Of a stretch of DNA of 64,000 bases, positions 36,473-44,993 are shown one piece after another. Source of the DNA: an uncultured Verrucomicrobiota bacterium (lineage in GTDB: Bacteria; Verrucomicrobiota; Verrucomicrobiia; Verrucomicrobiales; Verrucomicrobiaceae); the NCBI GenBank assembly GCA_903848465.1, contig CAINGK010000162.1, positions 1-64,000 on the forward strand, given 5' to 3'. Made by a program: the position numbers and the translations under genes. Within the stretch, counting starts at the first letter, position 1. Each line of letters opens with the position of its first letter. The notes under the pieces are model-generated. The model was not told where the DNA came from, did no database searches, and worked only from the letters and a program-made list of their open reading frames with translations.

Positions 36473-36708
36473 GCACGACCGAGAACGGCTTCACGGACCT
36501 GACGGAGCGCTGCTTCGCCTGGAACTCGAGTGGTTTTGCCAGCGCGATCATCCTCCATGCGGCGAGTGACCTCTTCGATCTGTGCAGCTTCGATCTCAGC
36601 ATCCGCAGGGACGCTTGCAACGAGGCGCTCGGCCAGTTCAAGACGGCTTTCTGGGGTGAAGTTCATTGCTTCAGCCAAAAAGGAATCGAGGGTGAGTGCG
36701 GCATTCAT
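36469..36708 (-). CDS. Antitoxin, addiction-module component (second pair)
   Basis: 79 residues: FTPESRLELAERLVASVPAD, then IEEVTRRMEDDRAGKTTRV and LRQVREAVLGRA. The 'R-ELAERL' helix followed by an acidic linker and a C-terminal toxin-wrapping segment is the usual layout of this antitoxin type. It lies 26 bp below the DUF1501 stop, so it may be expressed from that promoter; it may also have its own weak promoter. It shares the family but little sequence with the antitoxin at 33402. Confidence 0.78.
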   Translation of the reverse strand: MNAALTLDSFLAEAMNFTPESRLELAERLVASVPADAEIEAAQIEEVTRRMEDDRAGKTTRVPGEAALRQVREAVLGRA

Positions 36709-36734
36709 GGCGGGGTGAGTTTAGTTCAATTTTA

Positions 36735-38114
36735 TCAAGCAAACAGCTCCTTGATCGCCTGCGTACCGAAATCGACGACGGGGTAGGGGCGGCCCTGCGG
36801 TCCGGGGAGTTCGGTGGTGAGATCGATGCCGAGGGCCTGGTAGATGGTGGCGACGATTTCTTTCGGGGCGACGGGGCGCTCGGTGGGGTAGCCGCCGATG
36901 TCGTCGCTCTTGCCAACGACGTGACCGCCTTTGATGCCGCCGCCGGCGAAATTGACCGTCCAGCAGTTTGGCCAATGGTCGCGGCCACCGGCGGGATTGA
37001 TCTTGGGCGTGCGGCCGAATTCGGCGAGGCAGGTGACCATGGTGTCATCAAGCATGCCGCGCTGAAACAGGTCTTCAATAAGGGCGCTGTAGCCCTGGTC
37101 ATACATGGGGGCGACGATGTCGCGCATGCCTTCGATGCTGGTGAAGGGCTTGGAGCCGTGGATGTCCCAGGTGATCTCGCCAAAGACGGTGATGAAGGTG
37201 TTCACGGTGACGAAGCGCACACCGCGCTCGACGAGGCGGCGGGCGAGCAGGCAGCTCTGGCCGAAGCGGTTCAAACCGTAGCGCTCGCGCACTTTGAGCG
37301 GCTCTTTGGTGAGGTCGAAGGCCTCGCGGGCCTGCGTGCTGGTCATGATGCGGTAGGCGGATTCGAAATTGGAATCCATGAGCTTTGCCTGCTCGCTGTA
37401 CTCGAAATTCCGCACGCTGCTGTCCACCAGCTCGCGCAGTTCGCGGCGGCGTTCGAGACGCACTTCACCGATTTCCTTGGGCGGAAGCAGGTCGGGCACT
37501 TTGAAATCTTTGACGGCGGGATCGGCGTTCAGCACGAAGGGATCGTAGGCTTTGCCGAGAAATCCGGCGTCCTGACCATGCGGCATGTTGCCACCCGTCG
37601 GCCCCATGGACTCCGGCAGAATCACATGCGCTGGCAGATCGCTGCGGCGGCCTTGCAGGAACTCCAGGGCGCTGCCGACGTGTGGAGTGTTCACACCGCC
37701 GGTGAAGAGCCGCCCCGTCTGCATCATCTGATGCCCGGTGTCATGCACCGCAGCGGCAGTGTGGTAGCAGGAGCGGACGAGGCTGAACTTGTCCGCGATT
37801 TTGGCGTGCAGCGGTAGGATCTCAGAAATCTCGAAGGCGTTGCTCTTGGTGCGGATGGGTTTGAACGGCCCGCGAATCTCGCTCGGCGCATCCGGCTTCA
37901 TGTCCCAGAGGTCCTGCTGGCTGGGGGCGCCGAGATTGAAGATCATGATGCAGGCCTTGTTGCTCTTCTTGGAGTCCACTTTGCCCTCGGCCCGCAATTT
38001 GGCGAAGCCGGGCATCGTCAGCCCGATGGCGCCGAGGGCGCCTGCCTGCAGGAAATCACGACGCGAAATGCCGTCGCAATTGGTGATGGAGCCTTGGCCG
38101 GAGAACTTGAACAT
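36735..38114 (-). CDS. DUF1501 protein with Tat signal
   Basis: 459 residues. The Tat signal ISRRDFLQAGALGAIGLTM lies at residues about 17-35. DUF1501 proteins have an alkaline-phosphatase/sulfatase-like fold: ACIMIFNLGAPSQQDLWDMK, VRSCYHTAAAVHDTGHQMMQ, and MVTCLAEFGRTPKINPAGGR followed by DHW. The last block resembles the metal-binding core. PTERPVAPKEIVATIYQALG ends the domain. It is the first gene of the DUF1501 / toxin-antitoxin / DUF1549 unit and presumably works with the DUF1549 and cytochrome-WD40 proteins outside the cytoplasm. Confidence 0.9.
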   Translation of the reverse strand: MFKFSGQGSITNCDGISRRDFLQAGALGAIGLTMPGFAKLRAEGKVDSKKSNKACIMIFNLGAPSQQDLWDMKPDAPSEIRGPFKPIRTKSNAFEISEILPLHAKIADKFSLVRSCYHTAAAVHDTGHQMMQTGRLFTGGVNTPHVGSALEFLQGRRSDLPAHVILPESMGPTGGNMPHGQDAGFLGKAYDPFVLNADPAVKDFKVPDLLPPKEIGEVRLERRRELRELVDSSVRNFEYSEQAKLMDSNFESAYRIMTSTQAREAFDLTKEPLKVRERYGLNRFGQSCLLARRLVERGVRFVTVNTFITVFGEITWDIHGSKPFTSIEGMRDIVAPMYDQGYSALIEDLFQRGMLDDTMVTCLAEFGRTPKINPAGGRDHWPNCWTVNFAGGGIKGGHVVGKSDDIGGYPTERPVAPKEIVATIYQALGIDLTTELPGPQGRPYPVVDFGTQAIKELFA

Positions 38115-38295
38115 GGTGCGCGTGGGGGTTGAACTGCTTATTAATACGCTGTTCGAGGAGGAAACTGAATGGATGATGCCACTTTAGAAGATGGGCCTTT
38201 CCGGCCCTCCTGTTTTTTTCGGGAGAAACATTCTGGTAAAGAAAGGGTTGTTCATTCCTGCTGCCATCGTGTTATTCTCCCCTCCTCCCATCCTC

Positions 38296-38835
38296 ATGAA
38301 AGCACTCCTCATTACCCTCTCGTTGCTTTTGACCGTTTCTCTCCATGCGCAGAGTTCCACTGGTCAGACGACCGGCCAAAACACCAACGGCCAGCAGGAT
38401 ACGGTGACGCAGGACGGTCTATGGCAGGGGAAGTTCACGGGGGGGAACTACATTGTGCGCTGCAATTCCATCATCGCGCTTTCCAAGCATGAGTACATCT
38501 CCGACGGCGTGGCGCGGGTGGTGGAGGTCAATCTGACGCTGAACTCGGCGCAGATCGTGCGTTTTTACTTTTTGGAGCCTTACAAGCCGGATTCTGGCAG
38601 CAGCACGCTGGGGGTCGGCACTCAGGCCCTGGAGAAGGCCAAGGGGCTGTTTGAGCAGGCGGCTGGGCGTGTCTCGCCCGATCTGGCCACGCCGAAAGTG
38701 GTGAAAAATTACCCGGCGTCCACCCATGCCCATACCGTCGAGTTTGTCCTTAAAGACGAGGCCAGGCTCACGACGCTCTACGGCAGTCTGGAGCGTTCGT
38801 TCCGCACCGGCCAGGGGCGGTCCTGGACGGAGTAA
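38296..38835 (+). CDS. Exported protein of unknown function
   Basis: 179 residues from ATG 38296, which opens a signal peptide (MKALLITLSLLLTVSLHAQ). A short Gln/Thr/Gly-rich linker (STGQTTGQNTNGQQ) precedes a folded domain (GLWQGKFTGGNYIVRCNSII to the C-terminus). I recognise no family. The open frame reaches back to 38191 but those residues do not form a signal. It is divergent from the DUF1501 gene and convergent with ychF. Confidence 0.65.
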   Translation: MKALLITLSLLLTVSLHAQSSTGQTTGQNTNGQQDTVTQDGLWQGKFTGGNYIVRCNSIIALSKHEYISDGVARVVEVNLTLNSAQIVRFYFLEPYKPDSGSSTLGVGTQALEKAKGLFEQAAGRVSPDLATPKVVKNYPASTHAHTVEFVLKDEARLTTLYGSLERSFRTGQGRSWTE

Positions 38836-38844
38836 GAACTGCAA

Positions 38845-38869
38845 GCGGGCAGGAGTGCCCGCATTATTT
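38845..38869. terminator. Bidirectional terminator-like hairpin
   Basis: GCGGGC (38845-38850) pairs with GCCCGC (38857-38862) around AGGAGT, followed by ATTATTT. It lies exactly between two convergent genes. On the minus strand the hairpin is followed by a weaker T-containing stretch (TTGCAGTTCTT). Confidence 0.5.
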
Positions 38870-39984
38870 CACACGTTGAAGCGCCATTCGACGACGTCGC
38901 CGTCGCGCATGACGTATTCCTTGCCTTCGATGCGCCACTTGCCCTTCTCCTTCGCCTTCGCATTGGAGCCGAGTTCGACGAGGTCGTTGTAATGCACGAT
39001 TTCGCCGGCGATGAAGCCGCGCTCGAAGTCGCCATGGATGACGCCAGCGGCCTGCGGGGCCTTCATGCCTTTGACGATGGTCCAGGCGCGGGTTTCTTTC
39101 TCCCCGGTGGTCAGGTAGGTCTGTAGGCCGAGGAGGTCATAGACGCCTTTGATAAAGAGTGACACACCGCTGTCTTCGACGCCGATGTCGGCCAGGTAGG
39201 CCTTCGCGTCTTCAGCGGAAAGGTCGGTGAGTTCGCTTTCGATTGCGGCGCTGACGACGACGGCGCTGGCTTCGTGGGCGTGCTTCACGTATTCGCGCAC
39301 TTTGCCGACGAACGGATGCGCGTCTGGGTTCTTGGTGGCCGTGGCGAGGTCGGACTCGGAGACATTGCAGGCGAAGATGCAGGGCTTGGAGCTGAGGAGG
39401 AAGAAGCTCTTGAGCAGCTTCCGCTCTTCTTCGGTGCATTCGAGGGTGACGGCGGGCTTTCCGGCATCGAAATGCGGGATCAGCCTTTCGCAGAGGGCGA
39501 GTTCGGCCTTCGCGTCTTTTTCGCCTCTTTTTGCATTCTTTTCGGCCTTGTCCTTGCGGCGCTGGATGGCGTCCATGTCGGCGAGGATCAACTCGGTGTT
39601 GATGACTTCGATGTCGCGGACAGGATCAATCGAGCCGCTGACGTGGGTGATGTCGCCGTCTTCAAAGCAGCGCACCACATGCACGATGGCGTCCACCTCA
39701 CGGATGTGGCTGAGGAATTTGTTGCCCAGGCCTTCGCCCTGGCTCGCGCCTTTGACGAGACCGGCGATGTCCACGAACTCGATGGCGGCAGGCACCAGTT
39801 TCGAGGACCCGGAGAGCTTCGAAAGCACGGCGAGGCGTTCATCTGGCACGGTCACGACGCCGGTGTTCGGCTCGATGGTGCAGAAGGGATAGTTGGCTGC
39901 CTCCGCCTTGCGGGTGCGGGTGACAGCATTAAAAAGGGTGGATTTGCCAACGTTAGGAAGGCCTACAATACCGGCTCTGAGCAT
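38869..39984 (-). CDS. ychF: Redox-regulated ATPase YchF (Obg-related)
   Basis: 371 residues. A P-loop translation-linked ATPase of the Obg family. G1 is IVGLPNVGKSTLFNAVT, G3 is DIAGLVKGASQGEGLG, and the base-specificity motif reads CNVSESD rather than NKxD, which explains the preference for ATP. A coiled-coil insertion (about 130-165) and a C-terminal TGS domain (FKGVYDLLGLQTYLTTG-like region) are present. Upstream lies the vapC remnant; the gene stands alone. Confidence 0.96.
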   Translation of the reverse strand: MLRAGIVGLPNVGKSTLFNAVTRTRKAEAANYPFCTIEPNTGVVTVPDERLAVLSKLSGSSKLVPAAIEFVDIAGLVKGASQGEGLGNKFLSHIREVDAIVHVVRCFEDGDITHVSGSIDPVRDIEVINTELILADMDAIQRRKDKAEKNAKRGEKDAKAELALCERLIPHFDAGKPAVTLECTEEERKLLKSFFLLSSKPCIFACNVSESDLATATKNPDAHPFVGKVREYVKHAHEASAVVVSAAIESELTDLSAEDAKAYLADIGVEDSGVSLFIKGVYDLLGLQTYLTTGEKETRAWTIVKGMKAPQAAGVIHGDFERGFIAGEIVHYNDLVELGSNAKAKEKGKWRIEGKEYVMRDGDVVEWRFNV

Positions 39985-40035
39985 AAGGGCGGCGAGATTA
40001 AGGCGGATTGAGAAATGAGCAAGGGCGGGAGCGAA

Positions 40036-40198
40036 TCAATCCAGCCAGTTCTCGACGCGGAGGCCGGGGATGCGGCGGAAATCCACGAAATTACGTCTCG
40101 ACTTCCTGGCCGGCGGTTGAGCGCCGTGCAAGCAACCGGTGGCCCGGCGGTGAGTCGTAACCGAGAGCCGTAAGATGATCGGTGTCGAGAACCAGCAC
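40036..40198 (-). pseudogene. vapC (PIN-domain toxin) remnant with internal deletion
   Basis: From GTG 40196-40198 the strand reads VLVLDTDHLTALGYDSPPGH, then RLLARRSTAGQEV, the N-terminus of a VapC with the first catalytic Asp (LDTD). Immediately afterwards, in the +1 frame, comes RNFVDFRRIPGLRVENWLD and a stop at 40036-40038, which is the standard VapC C-terminus. The middle, with the other acidic residues, is missing. The join at about 40093-40096 shifts the frame. The product cannot be an active nuclease. No vapB is seen. Confidence 0.7.
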
Positions 40199-40227
40199 GG
40201 CGTGCGGTGCCCCGAAAACAGCGGCGC

Positions 40228-40615
40228 TCAGTTTTTCAGGCCGAAGGAGAGGCGCACCTCGCGGCGGATGGCTTTGCAGTCGATGAGCGCCTGTTTCGCC
40301 TGTGATTTGGAAGCATCGTTGCCGGGATAGCGAATAAGCACGCCGAATGGTTTGAGCCGTCGCGTGGCCGGAAATCAGGGCTGACCAAAGTGGCTCCAGC
40401 GGGAGGAGCAGCATGAGCAGGTTTTCGAGATCGTGTGTTTTGGGGAAGCTGATGGCGGCTTCTTCGAGGCGGCCTTTCAGGTACTTCTCCACCGACTGCT
40501 GGCAGTGGAAGCAGACCATGTCATGAAGCGGCAGCTTCCTGCGCCGAGCCAAATCCACGGCAGCGAGGTAATCGGACTCGGCTTTCTCGATCCAGTCACG
40601 GGTGGCTGCCTTCAT
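40228..40615 (-). pseudogene. HEPN-domain toxin partner, frameshifted
   Basis: The N-terminal frame reads WIEKAESDYLAAVDLARRRK, then CFHCQQSVEKYLKGRLEEA and FPKTHDLENLLMLLLPLEPLW, a clear HEPN domain. At about 40365-40385 the family sequence continues in another frame: TRRLKPFGVLIRYPGNDASK, then QAKQALIDCKAIRREVRLSF and GLKN, with a stop at 40228-40230. One small indel would restore a full HEPN protein. In the unshifted frame the reading runs on through the vapC remnant to 40091, giving a misleading 174-residue fusion. It could be a sequencing error or a true inactivation. It overlaps the nucleotidyltransferase gene by 20 bp. Confidence 0.75.
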
Positions 40616-40919
40616 ACATCACGCGGCCTTTAGTGGTGATTTCCTCCAAGAAGCAGTCGCCCTCCTGCAATCTGGCACGCAGGAAGTCGGGATCACGCAC
40701 CAGGACATCCACCGGAAAGCTGGCGGAAATAGTTTCGTGGATTTTCATGGTCGTCTGCATCCAAAACTGCCGCGCCTTGCGCATGACCACCAGCACATCG
40801 ACATCGGAATCTGGCGTCGGCTTGCCATAAGCATGCGAGCCGAACAGGATGATGCGCTGCGGCTTAAAGGCGGCGGCGATGGCATCGCAATAGCGCTGAA
40901 TGTCCTGTAGGGGAACCAT
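40596..40919 (-). CDS. MNT-type nucleotidyltransferase (antitoxin of a HEPN pair)
   Basis: 107 residues from ATG 40917-40919. IILFGSHAYGKPTPDSDVDV contains the GSxxxG and SDxD signature of Pol-beta-like minimal nucleotidyltransferases. In known MntA-HepT pairs this enzyme AMPylates and silences the HEPN RNase. Here its partner is frameshifted, so the pair may be inactive. The frame extends upstream 40 codons without family residues; the tgt gene starts divergently 113 bp away. Confidence 0.85.
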   Translation of the reverse strand: MVPLQDIQRYCDAIAAAFKPQRIILFGSHAYGKPTPDSDVDVLVVMRKARQFWMQTTMKIHETISASFPVDVLVRDPDFLRARLQEGDCFLEEITTKGRVMYEGSHP

Positions 40920-41032
40920 GCATTGAGTAAACGCCTTCAGAGATGTCCCGGCAATCGGATTTTCTGTGGTCGTGGTGGCGCTTGCTCTTTCCGCCACATC
41001 GGCGAGACTCCGCGCCCTTTTTCCGGTCCACC

Positions 41033-42175
41033 ATGTCATTTGAGCTTCTTGCCACCGATCCTTCGTCCCACGCCCGCCGTGGACGGTTGACGACGCCCCA
41101 TGGGGTGGTGGAGACGCCGGTGTTCATGCCGGTGGGCACGCAGGGCACGGTGAAGGCCATGCACCCGGTTGAGCTGAAGGCGCTGAACTCACAGATCATC
41201 CTCGGCAACACCTACCACCTCTTTGTACGGCCTGGCATGGAGATCATGCAGGCGGCAGGGGGGCTGCATGCCTTTGCGAACTGGGATCGGCCCATCTTAA
41301 CAGACAGCGGCGGCTTCCAGGTCTTCTCGTTGGCGAAGCTGCGGAAAATCAAAGAAGAGGGCTGCCACTTCCAAAACCACCTCGACGGCACGCCGATGTT
41401 CATCGGCCCGGAAACCTCGATGGAGATTCAGGCGACCCTCGGCTCGGACGTGGCGATGCTGTTTGATGAATGCACGCCCTATCCCTGCGAGGCCAAGGAA
41501 GCTGAAAAGAGCCTGGACCTGACCCTGCGCTGGGCCAAACGCTGCCGGACCTGGATTGACGAACACCTGCCGCAGACCGGCGGCGGCGCGCAGCAGCATT
41601 TTGGCATCGTGCAGGGGAGTGTCTATAAGGAGCTGCGTGAAAAATCGGCACGGGAACTGGTGGCGATGGGTTTTGACGGCTATGCCATCGGTGGACTCAG
41701 CGTGGGCGAGCCTGAGGAGGATATGATGCGCATCGCCGAATGGGTGACGCCGCATCTACCCGCGAATCAAGCCCGCTATGCCATGGGCCTGGGCACGCCG
41801 CCGCAGGTGATCGAGCTGATCGCGCGCGGCATCGACATGTTTGACTGCGTGCTGCCCACACGGCTGGCGCGCAATGGTGCGGCCTTTACCCACGAGGGGC
41901 TCATCAACCTGCGCAATGCCTGCTACGCCAAGGATTTCCGCCCCATCGCCGAAGACACTCACCCGCTCTGCCAGGGCTTTTCCAGGGCGTACATCCGCCA
42001 TTTGGTGCAGGCACAGGAGATTCTGGGTTTGCGGTTGATTTCTCTGCATAACCTGCATTTCTACGCGTCCCTCACGTCCAGGGCACGTCAAGCGATCGAA
42101 CAAGGTTGTTTCGCCGAGTTCCGGGCAGAGGTCGTCGCGAAATACAAGTCCCACTCTGCAGCCTCCGAATCATGA
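41033..42175 (+). CDS. tgt: Queuine tRNA-ribosyltransferase (Tgt) with altered zinc ligands
   Basis: 380 residues. It exchanges G34 of tRNA-Asp/Asn/His/Tyr for preQ1 in queuosine synthesis. Landmarks are GTVKAMHPVELKA, the base-binding Asp91 in ILTDSGGFQVFSL, HFGIVQGSVYKELR, YAIGGLSVGEP, and nucleophile Asp271 in DMFDCVLPTRLARNG. The structural zinc site, normally CxCxxC plus a distal His, reads DTHPLC (308-313) with His339 kept, so two Cys are replaced by Asp and His. It may still bind zinc as D/H-H-C-H. Its stop overlaps the yajC start (ATGA, 42172-42175). Confidence 0.95.
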   Translation: MSFELLATDPSSHARRGRLTTPHGVVETPVFMPVGTQGTVKAMHPVELKALNSQIILGNTYHLFVRPGMEIMQAAGGLHAFANWDRPILTDSGGFQVFSLAKLRKIKEEGCHFQNHLDGTPMFIGPETSMEIQATLGSDVAMLFDECTPYPCEAKEAEKSLDLTLRWAKRCRTWIDEHLPQTGGGAQQHFGIVQGSVYKELREKSARELVAMGFDGYAIGGLSVGEPEEDMMRIAEWVTPHLPANQARYAMGLGTPPQVIELIARGIDMFDCVLPTRLARNGAAFTHEGLINLRNACYAKDFRPIAEDTHPLCQGFSRAYIRHLVQAQEILGLRLISLHNLHFYASLTSRARQAIEQGCFAEFRAEVVAKYKSHSAASES

Positions 42176-42525
42176 TCTCTATCCCTCTCGAAAACACCCT
42201 TCTTCTGGCCCAGGCCGCACCTGCCGGAGCCCCAGGCGGCCTTCTTGGCAGTCCGATGATGCTGCCGATCCTCATGATCGTGGTGATGTATTTTGTCATC
42301 TTCCGCCCGCAGCAGAAGCGCATGAAGGAGCACCAGAAGCTCGTCGCCAGCGTCGGCGTGAGCGACCACGTCGTGATGGAAAGCGGCGTGCATGGCATCA
42401 TTACCAGCGTGAAGGACCGCACCGTCATGGTCAAGATCGCCGACAACGTCAAAGTCGAATTTGAGCGCGTCAAGATCGCCGCTGTGACGAAAAAGTCCGA
42501 CGTCGTTGAAGCGACCGTAGCCTAA
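42172..42525 (+). CDS. yajC: Preprotein translocase subunit YajC
   Basis: 117 residues. After a short periplasmic Ala/Gly-rich segment comes one transmembrane helix (MMLPILMIVVMYFVIF), then RPQQKRMKEHQKLVASVGVS, the YajC signature, and GIITSVKDRTVMVKIADN. It accompanies SecDF in supporting export through SecYEG. The order tgt-yajC-secDF, with overlap or short gaps, is the classic arrangement. Confidence 0.95.
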   Translation: MISIPLENTLLLAQAAPAGAPGGLLGSPMMLPILMIVVMYFVIFRPQQKRMKEHQKLVASVGVSDHVVMESGVHGIITSVKDRTVMVKIADNVKVEFERVKIAAVTKKSDVVEATVA

Positions 42526-42569
42526 GTGGCCCCTCTCCTGATTTTCCCAACCTACCAGCCAACCAGTCC

Positions 42570-44993
42570 ATGAATCCCTTCGCCACCTTCCTTGTCGGTG
42601 CCTCCATTTTGATGATGCTGATCGTCTATGTCGGCAGCGCTGTACACAAAACCAAGCGCTGGGTGGGCACCCTCCTCGTCGCACTCACGGCATTTGCATC
42701 CATCTATACGGCCAAGACAATGGGGCTTCAGCTCGGCATCGACCTGCAGGGCGGTAGCGAGTTCATCGTGCAGCTTTCTCCCGGCAAAAATGAAGACGGC
42801 ACACCGAAGGCAGTGACCAGCAGCGATGTGCAGCAGGCGATCGCGATTCTGGAAAAGCGCCTCAACCCTGACGCCTCGAAGGACCTCACCATGCAGCCAG
42901 AAGGCGCTGACCGGGTCGTGATTCAGATGCCCGGCATCACCGAAGAGGAAATCAAAGAGGTGCGGAAAACCATTCAGACGGTGGCCCACCTCGAGTTCCG
43001 TCGTGTCCACCCCGACAGCCGCGCCAAGCTGGAGCAGATCAAGGCGCGCGGTGGCATCAAGGAGCCGGGCTGGATTGAAATGCCTTACAGCAATCCCATC
43101 ACCGCCAAAGACGGCACCGTCATCAACAAGTCCGAACTCGTCCGCGATTCGGCGGACATCGAAGGCAAGTACGTCTCCTCGGCCTTCCGTACCGTCGATG
43201 CAGAGGGCAACAAAGTGGCGCTCCAGTTCAACAGTGATGGAGCCAAGCTCTTTGATGATCTGGCGGCAATCCATTATCAGAAAGAAATGGCCATCATTGT
43301 GGACGGCCAGATTCACTCCGCGCCAAGCCTGCGGGCCAAACAATACGGCGGCAGAGCGGAAATCTCCGGCGGCGGCGGCAAGGGCTTTACCCAGCAGGAA
43401 GCCGACACTCTGGCCACCCTCCTGAGCAATCCGCTGCAGAACCCGATGAAGATCCTGTCTGAAAGCTCGGTGTCCTCGGCTTACGGCCAGTCCTCCATTG
43501 ATCAGGGCAAGTGGATCGGCATTGCCGCTTTGCTCATCACTACCTGCTTCATGATGTTCATCTACCGCCTCGCCGGTTTGGTGGCGATTGTGGGTCTGAT
43601 CATCAACATCTCGATTTTGTTTGGTGCCATGGCCTTGTTTGGCTTCACTCTGACCATGCCCGGCATCGCCGGTGTCGTGCTGACCATCGGTATGGCAGTG
43701 GATGCCAACGTGCTGATCTATGAGCGACTGCGCGAAGAAATGGAGGCGGGCAAGACTCTCGCTGGCGCACTGGAGGCTGCGTATGAGAAGGCCTTTTCTG
43801 CCATTGCCGACTCCAACATCACCACGCTGATCTCCGCCTTGATCTTGTTCCTCATCTCCGGTGGTCTGGTCAAAGGCTTCGCCGTCACACTCATGATCGG
43901 TCTGATCTCCTCCATGGTGGGTGCTCTGATCGTCACTCGCGTGATCTTCATGTGGGTCGTGGACAAGAACATCCTGCACCGGATTCACACGACCAAGATC
44001 ATCCCAGACAAGGTTTTCGACATCCTGTCTTCCGCTCCCAAGTTCATCATCGCTTCCCTCGTTGTGACTGCGATCTCATTTGGCACTCTCGCGGTCAAAG
44101 GTGGTGCCGGTTTCGGTATTGACTTCCGTGGTGGCAGCCGCGTGGACGTGACGCTCGCCAAGGGCAAGGACATCACTGACGCTGAATTCGATACCCTGTT
44201 CAAAGGACTCAAACAGGAAGACGGCAAAACAGCCCTCGGCAGCTACTACATCCAGCGCAAAAGCGCCGCTGGCACAGAAAACCTAAGCATCCGCTGCGAA
44301 GAACTCAGCGGTGCGGCGATCCAGCACGCGATTACCGGCAAATGGGACAAAGACACCGTCGCAGGCACCAGCATCGCGACTGTGGGTTCCGTGATCGGTT
44401 CCGAACTCGCCAAGCAGTCCATGTGGGCCATGTTCGCCGCACTGATTGCGATCTTCCTGTATCTGCTGATGCGCTACGAATTTGCCTTCGCCGTGGGTGC
44501 CATCATCGCTCTCTTTCATGACGTGCTCATGGTGCCCGGACTCTGCGTGCTGTTTGGCCAGGAGCTCAGCATCATCCACGTCGGCGCGCTGCTCACCATC
44601 GCTGGTTATTCCATCAATGACACCATCGTCGTGTTTGACCGTATTCGTGAAACCATTCAAAAGGGCACGGGCGGCAGCATGCGCGACATGATGAACGAGG
44701 CCATCTGCAAAACGCTCTCTCGCACACTCCTTACTGGCCCCACCGCCCTCGCGCCGATGGTGGTGCTGCTGTTCCTCGGCAATCCAGCCATGCTTGAGTT
44801 CGCCATGCCGATCACCATCGGTGTGCTGCTCGGCACCTACTCCTCCATCTTCATCGCCTCCCCGCTGGTGCTGTGGTACGCGAAGAAGACCGGCACCAGC
44901 CTCAAGCGTCAGGTGCTCGATGCACAGATCGAGCAGATGAAGGCCGAACAGGCCGTCGCTGCTGCGGCGGTCTTGGTGGGTGGCAAGAAGTAG
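42570..44993 (+). CDS. secDF: Protein translocase SecDF, fused
   Basis: 807 residues carrying both SecD and SecF, with about twelve transmembrane segments. The SecD half has LGIDLQGGSEFIVQL, the P1 periplasmic domain, and GVVLTIGMAVDANVLIYERL with the proton-path Asp. The SecF half starts near residue 480 (APKFIIASLVVTAISFGTL), followed by FGIDFRGGSRVDVTL and ALLTIAGYSINDTIVVFDRI. It uses the proton gradient to complete translocation of exported proteins, of which this window encodes many. A Lys/Ala-rich tail ends it. Confidence 0.96.
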   Translation: MNPFATFLVGASILMMLIVYVGSAVHKTKRWVGTLLVALTAFASIYTAKTMGLQLGIDLQGGSEFIVQLSPGKNEDGTPKAVTSSDVQQAIAILEKRLNPDASKDLTMQPEGADRVVIQMPGITEEEIKEVRKTIQTVAHLEFRRVHPDSRAKLEQIKARGGIKEPGWIEMPYSNPITAKDGTVINKSELVRDSADIEGKYVSSAFRTVDAEGNKVALQFNSDGAKLFDDLAAIHYQKEMAIIVDGQIHSAPSLRAKQYGGRAEISGGGGKGFTQQEADTLATLLSNPLQNPMKILSESSVSSAYGQSSIDQGKWIGIAALLITTCFMMFIYRLAGLVAIVGLIINISILFGAMALFGFTLTMPGIAGVVLTIGMAVDANVLIYERLREEMEAGKTLAGALEAAYEKAFSAIADSNITTLISALILFLISGGLVKGFAVTLMIGLISSMVGALIVTRVIFMWVVDKNILHRIHTTKIIPDKVFDILSSAPKFIIASLVVTAISFGTLAVKGGAGFGIDFRGGSRVDVTLAKGKDITDAEFDTLFKGLKQEDGKTALGSYYIQRKSAAGTENLSIRCEELSGAAIQHAITGKWDKDTVAGTSIATVGSVIGSELAKQSMWAMFAALIAIFLYLLMRYEFAFAVGAIIALFHDVLMVPGLCVLFGQELSIIHVGALLTIAGYSINDTIVVFDRIRETIQKGTGGSMRDMMNEAICKTLSRTLLTGPTALAPMVVLLFLGNPAMLEFAMPITIGVLLGTYSSIFIASPLVLWYAKKTGTSLKRQVLDAQIEQMKAEQAVAAAAVLVGGKK

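Noticed and set aside
36696..37817. 373-codon open frame on the plus strand
   Set aside because: Mirror of the DUF1501 gene and the second antitoxin start; no domain seen.
40091..40227. Extension of the HEPN frame to a 174-residue protein
   Set aside because: The extension reads the vapC remnant after a frame change; family sequence ends in another frame at 40228.
42552..43988. 478-codon open frame on the minus strand
   Set aside because: Antisense to secDF; His/Asp-rich composition typical of mirrored codons.
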